Shown here one piece after another: positions 15,630-23,353 of a stretch of DNA of 44,155 bases; positions within the stretch are counted from its first letter, which is position 1; each line of letters opens with the position of its first letter. Location: positions 1-44,155 of IMG/VR virus record IMGVR_UViG_3300044722_000026; one strand, given 5' to 3'. The notes beneath the pieces are model-generated. The model was not told where the DNA came from and searched no databases. It saw only the letters and a program-made list of their open reading frames with translations. This DNA is from a virus. Made by a program: the position numbers and the translations under genes.

Positions 15630-17039
15630 TCAAAGCCAGGTGCGGCGGGCGGGGTCGTAGGTGACGTCGGCGTGGCAGGAGTTACAGCGGCCGCCGTCTT
15701 CGGTGATGGTCACCGCGAGGTGCGGACAAGTGCGCACAAACCAGCAGCGGCCGATGCGCTCGACGATGGCCTCGCCGGTAAATGGGAAGACTTCGCGAAC
15801 CGCGGCGTGGACGGAATCGTAGTCGTAATCGTGGCCGCCGATCAGGCCGCCGGGCTTGAGCTTGGGGAGCCAGGCGCGCAGATCGGCGCGGACGGCTTCG
15901 TAGATGTGGTCGCCATCGATGAAGATGGCGTCGAAGGTGGCGTCGCAGAACATGTGGGCCGCCAGGGTGCTATCCATCTCGTAGATGGCCGGTGCCATGC
16001 CGAACTCGCGCATGGTGGACTCGAAGACGCCGCGGACGCTGCCACCGCACTCCTGGACCAGGCGGTAATGGACGTCGCCTTCGTTGGGGGTGCCCTGGAA
16101 GGTGTCGATCGCGGAGATACTGGCGGCCTTGCCTTCGGCCACGAGGAAGGTGCTGAAGGCCGCGAGGCTGCGGCCGAGCCAGCAGCCGATCTCGGCGACG
16201 CAGGCGTGATCGGGCAACTCTTTGGCGAAGCGACGATAGATCTCCGCGTCCGCATCGGAAAACCAGCCGGGCACGGCGTGCCAGCCGTCGGTGCGCTCGA
16301 GCTGGGCCCCGCTGAAGCGATAGACCTTGCTGCCTTCGTGCCCGAGCGCGATCCGGACGTCCACGAGCGTGGGGACGCCGAGGGCGCGGGCGCGTTCGCA
16401 GAAGAACCAGTCTTCGGAGATCCACTCGCGCAGCGGGTAGCCATCCGGGTCATGGGACTGAGGGGACGGATGGGACGGATAGACGGACATCGCGCCGGTG
16501 ACCACGCCGCTGGGGAAGAAGTCCCACTCGACGGCGCCGTGATTGTGGTAGCGCAGGGCGGGGCCGCCGTTGTCCTCTTTCATCGCCTCGAGCAATTCGC
16601 GCTTTACGAGCATGAAGCCGCGGCCGCAGCGGCGGACCGTGGCGAGATTCCGCGCGTCTGGAATCGGAAGCTCGTCAAAGGTGCCGATGCAGGGCGGCGC
16701 GTCGTCCTGCTTCTTCGGGTAGAGGCCATAGACGAGCGGGACGGCGGATGATCCGCTGCAATGGCTGAGGAGGTTTTCCACGTCGAGCGGGGTGAAGTGG
16801 ATGTCCGCGTCGAGATTGATCCAGACGTCGCAGTCGCTGGCTAGGAAGGCGTTGGCGACCTTGTTCATCCCGCGGTTCGCGTGGGAGTCGCTCGCTCGAT
16901 CGAGTTGCACGTCGCGGCCGGCGAAGGCCCGGGCGTGGCAGATCATGAAGCTGGCCATGACGGCGCCGTTGCCGTTGTCCAGGAGAGGGAGATAGATCCG
17001 GAGGCCGGAGGTCGGAGGTCGGAGGGCGGAGGTGGGCAT
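15630..17039 (-). CDS. Glycosyltransferase-methyltransferase fusion
   Basis: This 469-residue protein has two enzyme domains. The N-terminal part (about 15-255) looks like a GT-A glycosyltransferase, with INLDADIHF at 74-82 giving the DxD (Asp77-Ala-Asp79) and ISEDWFFCERA near 207-217. The C-terminal part is a class I SAM methyltransferase: motif I EIGCWLGRS at 283-291 and FIDGDHIYEAV at 373-383. A short Cys/His tail (CPH, then CNSCH) may bind metal. The first residues (MPTSALRPPTSGLR) are encoded by a period-7 repeat. It probably modifies virion or host glycans. Confidence 0.8.
   Translation of the reverse strand: MPTSALRPPTSGLRIYLPLLDNGNGAVMASFMICHARAFAGRDVQLDRASDSHANRGMNKVANAFLASDCDVWINLDADIHFTPLDVENLLSHCSGSSAVPLVYGLYPKKQDDAPPCIGTFDELPIPDARNLATVRRCGRGFMLVKRELLEAMKEDNGGPALRYHNHGAVEWDFFPSGVVTGAMSVYPSHPSPQSHDPDGYPLREWISEDWFFCERARALGVPTLVDVRIALGHEGSKVYRFSGAQLERTDGWHAVPGWFSDADAEIYRRFAKELPDHACVAEIGCWLGRSLAAFSTFLVAEGKAASISAIDTFQGTPNEGDVHYRLVQECGGSVRGVFESTMREFGMAPAIYEMDSTLAAHMFCDATFDAIFIDGDHIYEAVRADLRAWLPKLKPGGLIGGHDYDYDSVHAAVREVFPFTGEAIVERIGRCWFVRTCPHLAVTITEDGGRCNSCHADVTYDPARRTWL
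17000..17033. repeat. Period-7 repeat at start of the GT-methyltransferase gene
   Basis: GGAGGTC-type heptamers occur about four times on the + strand. They encode the first dozen residues of the enzyme, so either the repeat is translated or the true start lies further in. No other start codon is available before residue 28. Confidence 0.6.
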
Positions 17040-17056
17040 ATGGTGATTTGGAGATT

Positions 17057-17133
<77 letters not shown>

Positions 17134-17194
17134 ATTAAGATGAGGGGCGGCTGCTTCGCCCGTGGGACCGCGCACAGCTCGGAAAGATGGGTGA

Positions 17195-17231
17195 GGCGTG
17201 GGGATTCGCAGACTAGGAAGTCTGCGTCACA
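17195..17231. repeat. REP-like stem-loop element, copy 2
   Basis: Same flanks as the element at 4547-4582, with the perfect inner stem GCAGAC/GTCTGC around a 6-nt loop. It lies in the 118-bp gap between the tRNA and the next upstream structural gene. Confidence 0.6.
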
Positions 17232-17251
17232 CTCACGGCGTCACACTCCTC

Positions 17252-17644
17252 TTACTGGACCTGCTTCAGGCCCACCGCTTCGATGCTCACCGGGTAGGCG
17301 GGCGAATTGGTGCCCGCGAGGACGATGCGGGCGAAGAGGTAGCGGAAGGTGGCCCGGGTATCCACGGCCAGGGTGCCGCTTGCGGCGGTGTTATTGGTCG
17401 TGGCCACGTTGCCCACAGCGAGGGTGACCGCTTCGCCGGCGACATTATTCGCGGCGTGCTGCAGGGTGACGGTGATCGCGCCGTCGTTGTCGCCAATGGT
17501 CTTGACGCCGAGCGCGACGCGCACGCCGATGACGCCGATGAATTGCTGCAGGTCGAGCCCCGCGCTGGCCACGTTATTCGTGGCGCGGCTCAAGGGGGCG
17601 GCGATGGTGACGTGAGTGACGGAGTTTTTGAGGTCGAGGGACAT
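17252..17644 (-). CDS. Small head-region structural protein
   Basis: This 130-residue beta-rich protein starts MSLDLKNSVTHVTIAAPLSRA. It is low in charge and rich in Val, Ala, Asn and Thr, ending PVSIEAVGLKQVQ. It lies two genes downstream of the capsid, where decoration or head-completion proteins are encoded. No specific family is assigned. Confidence 0.6.
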   Translation of the reverse strand: MSLDLKNSVTHVTIAAPLSRATNNVASAGLDLQQFIGVIGVRVALGVKTIGDNDGAITVTLQHAANNVAGEAVTLAVGNVATTNNTAASGTLAVDTRATFRYLFARIVLAGTNSPAYPVSIEAVGLKQVQ

Positions 17645-17692
17645 GGGGAAAGGTGGTTAGTGCTGCGGTGCTTGGTGCTTGGTTCTTCGTTC

Positions 17693-17902
17693 CTACGCGG
17701 CGGGCGCTTCGGGTTTGCCGGAGACTTTCTTGACCTTGGGCTTGGGCGGCTCGGGCGCGGGCTGATCCTCGGGCGCCTCGATGACCTGGCCCTTGTTCGT
17801 CCGCACGAGCTGGCGCGCGGTGTTTTCGTCCACCTCGAAGGTCTCGCCGGTGAAAGCAGGCTGCCCGGAGAGGAAGGTGTCGCGGGTGATTTTAACGAAC
17901 AT
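17693..17902 (-). CDS. Small post-capsid protein
   Basis: This 69-residue protein starts MFVKITRDTFLSGQPAFTGETFEV and continues DENTARQLVRTNKGQVIE. That is a compact beta-hairpin-like fold common in short genes just after the capsid gene. The C-terminal third is Pro/Lys/Glu-rich and probably disordered. Function is unknown. Confidence 0.65.
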   Translation of the reverse strand: MFVKITRDTFLSGQPAFTGETFEVDENTARQLVRTNKGQVIEAPEDQPAPEPPKPKVKKVSGKPEAPAA

Positions 17903-17969
17903 GGATCGGGAAGAGTTGGCGGGTCACGGGACCCTCAAGTTGCTTTTGGAGTTACTCGCGGAAGCTTGT

Positions 17970-19907
17970 TTACTGCGCGCCGGAGTCAGTCGAGACGGCG
18001 AAGGAAACGACGTGGCGGACACCCACATCGCTCCACAGCGTGATGGTGATGGTGACGACGCCGGTGGCGTCGTTGGTGTAAGGATTCACGACCACGTCGA
18101 TGCCGGCCCAGTCGGCCAGGATCAGGTCGTTCCAGTTGCCGTAGATGACTTTGTCGCCGGGGACCTGGTTCGTGCTGAACGCGGGGCGGCCGACCACGGT
18201 GCCCTGGTCGATGTTTCCGTCCCAGATGAACTTGGTGGAGTACTGCGTCTCCGGGATGTTCATCTGCTTCGCCGCGCTGGCCGGCGTGGTCATGTAAGCC
18301 AGGGCGCCGCGCGAGGCGTTGTCGGCCGCGACCTGCGCCTGGAAGTCGATGAGCTTGGCGCGGGTGGCCGCGGCGCTGAAAGTGACGCTGTTCAGGCCCG
18401 AGGGCTGATTCAGGATGCCCAGCGGTTCGGCGCCGCCGGCGCCGTTGATCGCAGCCAGATCCTTGGCCAGGGCGAGCACCGTGGTGATATCATTGCGGAC
18501 CAGCGCTTCGACGCTGAGATCCGTCTGGTTCATCAGTTCCTTCGTATAGCCGGTCCGGCCGATGAGGCGGCGAGGGACGAGGCCGAGCTGCTCGAAGGAC
18601 TGGTCGGTGGCGGTGGCGGTGCCCTGTTCATTGAGCCAGTAGGCGGTGGCGCCGCCGCTGATGCGCGGGATGGCGATATTGCCGACGAGCCCAGAGAGGG
18701 TCATGGCGCCCATCTGCGCGACGAGGGGCTTGTTGCGCAGGAGCTCGATGATCGAGCCGGTGAGGAGATTGGTGCCGACGAGCGCGCCGCCGCTGGCGAA
18801 GGTCGTCTGGTTGAGCGTCTTGATCGCGTGGGTCAGCGCCTTGATGGAGCGGATGCCGAGGTCGTTGCTCTCCGCGAGATTCGCCATGGCCACGTCGTGC
18901 GGGATGAAAAAGCCGTTCGCGCTCTTGCCGATGATCTTGGCGGTGGCGTCGCTGGCTTCCTTCTCGAGGCCGGAGAGGCGGCCGCCGTGGGACTCGCGCA
19001 GGGCCTTGAGCAGCGAGTAGCTCTTCACCTCGTCCTTGTTCAGGCCGAGCACCGGGGTGGTGATCACGGGCGCGGCTTTGGCTTTGTTCTCGAGGATCCA
19101 GCTCTTGAACTCGTTCATCGATTTGTCGTCGGAGATGAAGTCGTGGGCTTCCTTGACGCAATCGAACTTCGCGCCGATCGCGAGGATCTCCTTGTCTTCC
19201 ACCCGGCGCAGACTCGTGGCGGTCTTGATGGCTTCGGTTTGCTGTGCGGGAGTGAGGGTTTCGGCGGGCATAACGGTGATTGATTGAGCGGCGGATGGTT
19301 GCTGCAGAGGCGCTGCCTTGGCCGTGTCAACGACGGGCGCGGGGGATGCCGCGAATGCGGCGGTGATTTCGGCGGGGACTTCCGCGGAGAGGCTTTTGAG
19401 CGCGCAGATCGCGGGCAGGCGCGGCTCGCACGGCGTGGGCGTGTAGCTGAACTCGATGGGATGCCAGCGGGTGATGTGGCCGTCGGCGGCCTTGCGCACC
19501 AGGTGCGCGGCGCTGCCCGAGCTCCACTTGAGCTTTCCCTTGGCGCAGAGGTCGGCGATGGCCTTCTCGTGGCCGTCGGACATATCGAGCACGGTCGAGA
19601 CGAAGATGCCCACGTCGTCGCGCGTGGCCTTGACCGGAGCGAAGGTGCGATCGCACACGCTCTCGAGGCCCTTCACGGATTGCCCGTGATGGAACATGGT
19701 CGCGGCGCCGTCGCCACTGCGCGGACCGAAGTCGGTCTTGGCGGTGAAGTACTCGCCGGTGAGATCCTTCTCATCGGCCGCGGAAAAGCGGATGGCGTAG
19801 GCGCCGACGGAAACCTTGCCGTCCTGGACGGCGCCGAGGGCTTTGAGCGGCTCGCTGCCCTCGATGATGAGGGTGTCGGACTGGAGAGTTTCAGCGGCCT
19901 GCGGCAT
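17970..19907 (-). CDS. Prohead protease-scaffold-major capsid fusion
   Basis: This 645-residue protein joins head maturation functions in one chain. Residues about 25-165 look like an HK97-type prohead protease, with the candidate His in FHHG (73-74) and Ser in KWSSGSAAHLV (129-132). A helical Ala-rich linker (about 175-330) could act as scaffold (delta) domain. Residues about 330-645 are an HK97-fold capsid (TGSIIELLRNKPLVAQMGA, NGAGGAEPLGILNQPSG, YGNWNDLILADWAGIDVVVNPYT). The protease presumably cuts itself and the linker away during maturation. A TTGACA box lies 16 nt before the start (19924-19929). Confidence 0.85.
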   Translation of the reverse strand: MPQAAETLQSDTLIIEGSEPLKALGAVQDGKVSVGAYAIRFSAADEKDLTGEYFTAKTDFGPRSGDGAATMFHHGQSVKGLESVCDRTFAPVKATRDDVGIFVSTVLDMSDGHEKAIADLCAKGKLKWSSGSAAHLVRKAADGHITRWHPIEFSYTPTPCEPRLPAICALKSLSAEVPAEITAAFAASPAPVVDTAKAAPLQQPSAAQSITVMPAETLTPAQQTEAIKTATSLRRVEDKEILAIGAKFDCVKEAHDFISDDKSMNEFKSWILENKAKAAPVITTPVLGLNKDEVKSYSLLKALRESHGGRLSGLEKEASDATAKIIGKSANGFFIPHDVAMANLAESNDLGIRSIKALTHAIKTLNQTTFASGGALVGTNLLTGSIIELLRNKPLVAQMGAMTLSGLVGNIAIPRISGGATAYWLNEQGTATATDQSFEQLGLVPRRLIGRTGYTKELMNQTDLSVEALVRNDITTVLALAKDLAAINGAGGAEPLGILNQPSGLNSVTFSAAATRAKLIDFQAQVAADNASRGALAYMTTPASAAKQMNIPETQYSTKFIWDGNIDQGTVVGRPAFSTNQVPGDKVIYGNWNDLILADWAGIDVVVNPYTNDATGVVTITITLWSDVGVRHVVSFAVSTDSGAQ

Positions 19908-19944
19908 TGACCGCAGGTGGGGCTGTCAATCAGGGTGCGGAATC

Positions 19945-20037
19945 ATGGCCACCAAACCCACAGCCAAGCGCACGACCACCAAGGCCACCCCGAAGACGAT
20001 GCCTGCCAAGGCGGTGGCGAAGAAGCGGAAGACTTAG
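19945..20037 (+). CDS. 30-residue histone-H1-like basic peptide
   Basis: This tiny gene (ATG 19945, TAG 20035-20037) lies on the opposite strand to its neighbours. The product is almost only Lys, Ala, Thr, Pro and Arg (MATKPTAKRTTTKATPKTMP), like the C-terminal tails of bacterial H1-type DNA-binding proteins. A role in binding packaged or host DNA is possible. The low-complexity composition makes a chance ORF possible too. Confidence 0.45.
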   Translation: MATKPTAKRTTTKATPKTMPAKAVAKKRKT

Positions 20038-20116
20038 CACTCATGCTTGATCTTTCGTTGCCCGGCACGGTCGAAAGACGGGCAAGCGCAGTTCACGGGC
20101 ACTGAACGCACCAGGC

Positions 20117-20350
20117 GTGAAAACCGTGGGCAGCAATGCCGAACAACCTGCCCCGGCTACCACACCGGGCAAACGAAAGCCATGTTCGCCAGCAGAGGTG
20201 CTCGTTGCCTTGGAGGAATCCGTCAAATTGCAGAGCCACTACGCGAGGCTTCTCAATAGTTGGGACGGCGGAACCCGGATCCGCTTCAAAAACGCAGACG
20301 AGTGGATTGCTCGTCTCCGCGAAACAGGAACCCTGCCCAGTCTTACGTAA
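20117..20350 (+). CDS. Small accessory protein on opposite strand (moron-like)
   Basis: This 77-residue protein probably starts at GTG 20117. The C-terminal two-thirds (VALEESVKLQSHYARLLNSW then DGGTRIRFKNADEWIARLRE) looks like a genuine folded helical protein. It is convergent with the 78-residue gene on the minus strand. Both reading frames end inside the same 16-bp palindrome (20339-20354) with the residues S-L-T and overlap by eight bases. The gene is placed within the head operon against the direction of late transcription, as morons often are. Confidence 0.6.
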   Translation: MKTVGSNAEQPAPATTPGKRKPCSPAEVLVALEESVKLQSHYARLLNSWDGGTRIRFKNADEWIARLRETGTLPSLT

Positions 20351-20354
20351 GACT
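20339..20354. repeat. CTTACGTAAG palindrome, copy 1
   Basis: AGTCTTACGTAAGACT is a perfect 16-bp palindrome that supplies the TAA stop codons of both converging genes. Related copies are at 24302, 29562 and 37737. Confidence 0.75.
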
Positions 20355-20579
20355 CGCGGCTGCGACCTGCTGCGCCTTGAGCTCGTCCCGATGATGCTCG
20401 AAGTGCAGGCGGGCCAGCGTCCCCGCAGACCGCTCATCGACGCCATGCCGCCGGTAAATGGCCGCCGCATCTTCCACCGACCGGGCGGTGGCATTGACCT
20501 CGGCATCCGCCGCGACCAGATCGTCGTCGCGGGTGGAGCGAACCGCGGGCGCGGCAAGGCTGGCGGCGGGTAAACTCAT
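20343..20579 (-). CDS. Small head-operon protein
   Basis: This 78-residue protein starts at ATG 20579 (a TTG lies six bases upstream). It is Ala- and charged-residue-rich and helical (SVEDAAAIYRRHGVDERSAG, RLHFEHHRDELKAQQ). It lies between the metallopeptidase frame and the capsid gene. Function is unknown; a scaffold-like or accessory role is only positional inference. Confidence 0.55.
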   Translation of the reverse strand: MSLPAASLAAPAVRSTRDDDLVAADAEVNATARSVEDAAAIYRRHGVDERSAGTLARLHFEHHRDELKAQQVAAASLT

Positions 20580-20597
20580 GGCCAACAGTAGCCCTGA

Positions 20598-21362
20598 TCA
20601 GGCTTCGCGAGCAAGCTTTTGAGCGGAGAAATGCCGGTCAAATTCGGCGGCGATCGGGGCGAATTCTTCGTCGCTGTGGTACATCAGATCTCCGTAACGC
20701 GACTGCCGATCGCGGTCTAGCTGTTGCCGCAAAACTGGGTCGCCGCTTTGCGTGGCGATATACTGGGAATAGGCACGGGCAAAGCGCTCCTCGGGCTTGT
20801 TCAGATAGCGGTAATGGGCGGCGTATTTATCCCGGCGACCGCGGGCAAGGCGCACCTCACGCTTGAGCTTGGTGGAGGCTGGGCCTTTCTGAATCGCTGC
20901 CATCAGCCGCGGCATCGCGCCCGATTCAGATCCAAATTCGCGATGGGTGCCGAAAGCCTGGTGATCGATGAAATGTCCCATCTCGTGGACGGTGGTGAGA
21001 GCGGCGCTGGAGTCGCCCGGACGCAACCAAATGCCGGCAGTGTCGTCTCCGGCGATGCGGTAAGCGCCGTGGTCGCTGGCCGAGACGCGCGCGGCCTCGG
21101 CTCGCACCCGGACCGGGTTGAGCCGGTCATTGATCCCATGCACCTTGGCGATCTGCGCCAGGCCGTGCTGCGCGCCGGCGGCTTCCGGCCCCGAGGCTTC
21201 GATTCTGACGACGCTATGGATGCCGGTTTTGGCCACGTGCTCTTCTGAGCCGCCGCTCCCGCCGCCACCAGAGGGATATCCATCCGGCCCGAGGAAGATG
21301 TGAGCGCCGTTGTGCGTGATCCAGCCTTTCGCGGCGGGATCGACTACGGGTTCAGCGTCTTT
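20598..21362 (-). CDS. Zinc metallopeptidase domain, likely made as portal fusion
   Basis: This frame is open from the A9 run at the end of portal to TGA 20598 (254 residues). The N-terminal part reads GWITHNGAHIFLGPDG and a Gly/Ser linker, resembling linkers of phage portal- or MuF-associated effector domains. A zincin motif HEMGHFIDH follows in TTVHEMGHFIDHQAF, with a later Glu in KPEERFARAYSQYIA, the usual third-ligand region. No ATG, GTG or TTG occurs in the first 41 codons of the frame; the first is GTG at 21236, with only a weak ribosome binding site. A -1 shift would give a 918-residue portal-peptidase. Confidence 0.75.
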   Translation of the reverse strand, partial: KDAEPVVDPAAKGWITHNGAHIFLGPDGYPSGGGGSGGSEEHVAKTGIHSVVRIEASGPEAAGAQHGLAQIAKVHGINDRLNPVRVRAEAARVSASDHGAYRIAGDDTAGIWLRPGDSSAALTTVHEMGHFIDHQAFGTHREFGSESGAMPRLMAAIQKGPASTKLKREVRLARGRRDKYAAHYRYLNKPEERFARAYSQYIATQSGDPVLRQQLDRDRQSRYGDLMYHSDEEFAPIAAEFDRHFSAQKLAREA

Positions 21363-23353
21363 TTTTTTGAGTCGGAAAGAGCCTGATAGCGCAGCGGCGT
21401 GAGATCCAGGACGGGGAGCGAGCTCGTGATCTTCCCCTTCTCGGCCTTGGCCAGGTGATGATGGCCATCGATGATCCGGTCATTGAGGAGGAGGATTTGC
21501 TTGCCCTTGCGCTCGAGGACTTCGGCGGCCGCGCCCGCGATGGTGCGCCGGGCGACGCGCCGGCGGGCGGTGGCGAGGTTGTGCTGGTCGGCCTTGGTGA
21601 TGAGCTCGGGAACGGTCATCTGGTAGCGCAGCACATTGGCCGTGGGATCCGCGTCGGGGCAGAATTCACCGATGGTCGCGCGAACGTGATCGGGGAGCGC
21701 GGTGAGTGGGACTTCGCCGAGGTAGGCGGACTTGATGGCGAGCGGCTCGTCGTCGTCCACCGTGGGATCGGCGGCGCTGGCGGCGGGATCCGCGAGATCC
21801 TCAGCCAGGCCGGCCGCGGCACGCATGGTCTTCTCGCGACCGAGCGTGGCGGTGACTTCCTCGAAATCCTTGCCGGCTTCGGCGGCGAATTCGGTGCGGG
21901 TGCCGACGCCGAGGTCGATGGCTTCCTTGGCCGCCTGGATGTCTTTGACCGGATCGATCCAGGGGAAGCTGCGGCCGAAGAAACAGACGGCCTCTTCATC
22001 GGTGAACTCGGCGAAGCGGCTGAAGGGCAAATCGAGGAGGCCGCGGAGCATGGCGGACTCGAGGACATCGGGGAACACTTCGCGCAGGATCTGGGCGATG
22101 AAGAAGCTCTGGCCGCCGCGGTAGCCTTCGCGCTCCTCGAGCATGCCGATACGGGTGGCGCTGAAATTGGCGTCGCTGGGGTCATTGGCGAAGCTCGAGT
22201 AGCTCACGCCCATGCCGACCGCCGCGGCGCGTTTCTGCGCCTTGGTGAAGGGCTCGTAGGCTTCGGTGGGGTTGTGCCAGTCGATCGACTTGATATCGAA
22301 GCCCATGGGCAACTCGAGGAATTCGCCGGGTGAGCCATCGATGGTCCGGCCGCCAAGGGCGTCCGGATCGAAGTCGGCGGCGAGCTCCTCCGGCACTTCC
22401 TTGGTGATGACGCCCATCTTTTGCGCGCCGGCGCGGGCGGCGACCAGGCCCGCCTCGTCGTAGCCGCCGAGCATCTGCAGGCGCAGCATGGAGGCGACCA
22501 TGGCGGGGATGCCGCGGGTCTGCTCGATGCGCTTGAAGACGAAGGGGTGAATCATCTCCTCGACGGGGACGCGGGTCCGGCGCGGGCTGATGTTATTCCC
22601 GAAGAAGTAGTCGCCGGGGTGATTGGCGAGGAGCCAGTAGGCGACGGGGAATTTCCAGTCGCCGTGCAGCTCCACACCCATGCGGACCTCGTGCATGCCG
22701 CGCTGGCAGTACGGGAAGCGCGAGCCATCCGGCAGCCGGCGCTCGGCCGGGCAATTGCACGCGACGCCGCGGAAGTCGATGTACTGGTCGTCGAGGTAAT
22801 CGCTCTCGAGGAGCTGCAGGGCGAAGCCGAATTCATTGGGCGCGCCTTTGACCTTGCGGATGAGCAGGTCGCCATCGCGGCCGATGGTGCGCTCGATGAG
22901 CTTGCAGGCCTCGGTGGCTTGCTGCGTGCGCGTGACGAGAAAGTTCTCCTTGCGGCAGAACCGGCGCCACACGCGCTCGATGGCGGTATTCGCCGCGGTG
23001 TCGTAGGTCACGGCTCCGGTCTCGGGGTCGAGGTCCTCGGTGAGCTTGACCTTCATCTGCAGGATGAACCCGTCGTGGCCGACGACGTTGTTTTCGCGCA
23101 GCTTGAGATACCCCTCGGCGTGCGGATCGTTCTGCTCCAGGTCACGCGAGCGGCTGCGGAGGATCGGGAGCTTGCCCTGCAGCTCGGCATCGGCGCTGAG
23201 CCGGGAATTGGCCATCCAATCGCTGGTCAGGCGATTTTGCATGGCGGCGTCGAAGAGCTTCACGGCGCGGCCGCCCGGGGACTTGGTCCAGGTATTGTCC
23301 GGCTGGCGCGTGTGGGTGACGCCGGTGCGGGAAGTGGCGCGGACGAGCTTCAT
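21344..23353 (-). CDS. Portal protein, lambda family
   Basis: This 669-residue protein has typical lambda-type portal sequence. The N-terminal part holds LQGKLPILRSRSRDLEQNDP then HAEGYLKLRENNVVGHDGF, and the middle EMIHPFVFKRIEQTRGIPAM and GMGVSYSSFANDPSDANFSA. It forms the dodecameric DNA channel at one capsid vertex. Upstream is a connector gene with ATGA overlap. The last codons pass through an A9 run (S-K-K-K-T-L-N-P-stop), where a -1 shift enters the metallopeptidase frame. The length is longer than lambda gpB, mainly through a C-terminal extension. Confidence 0.9.
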   Translation of the reverse strand: MKLVRATSRTGVTHTRQPDNTWTKSPGGRAVKLFDAAMQNRLTSDWMANSRLSADAELQGKLPILRSRSRDLEQNDPHAEGYLKLRENNVVGHDGFILQMKVKLTEDLDPETGAVTYDTAANTAIERVWRRFCRKENFLVTRTQQATEACKLIERTIGRDGDLLIRKVKGAPNEFGFALQLLESDYLDDQYIDFRGVACNCPAERRLPDGSRFPYCQRGMHEVRMGVELHGDWKFPVAYWLLANHPGDYFFGNNISPRRTRVPVEEMIHPFVFKRIEQTRGIPAMVASMLRLQMLGGYDEAGLVAARAGAQKMGVITKEVPEELAADFDPDALGGRTIDGSPGEFLELPMGFDIKSIDWHNPTEAYEPFTKAQKRAAAVGMGVSYSSFANDPSDANFSATRIGMLEEREGYRGGQSFFIAQILREVFPDVLESAMLRGLLDLPFSRFAEFTDEEAVCFFGRSFPWIDPVKDIQAAKEAIDLGVGTRTEFAAEAGKDFEEVTATLGREKTMRAAAGLAEDLADPAASAADPTVDDDEPLAIKSAYLGEVPLTALPDHVRATIGEFCPDADPTANVLRYQMTVPELITKADQHNLATARRRVARRTIAGAAAEVLERKGKQILLLNDRIIDGHHHLAKAEKGKITSSLPVLDLTPLRYQALSDSKKKTLNP
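21360..21368 (-). promoter_or_regulatory. A9 slippery run at portal/metallopeptidase boundary
   Basis: The coding strand reads TCA AAA AAA AAG ACG. A -1 slip after codon 664 gives AAA GAC GCT and runs into the metallopeptidase frame. The run length and shift direction are identical to the G/GT site at 9001-9009. Confidence 0.7.

Noticed and set aside
17781-19910. Long rightward frame opposite the capsid gene
   Set aside because: The composition is Gly, Asp, Arg and Ala with no motif. The opposite strand encodes an unmistakable protease-capsid fusion.
21237-21343. Metallopeptidase ORF as an independent gene starting in this stretch
   Set aside because: No ATG, GTG or TTG exists in the 41 codons between the A9 run and GTG 21236, while the translated sequence looks conserved. 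Frameshift fusion explains it better.
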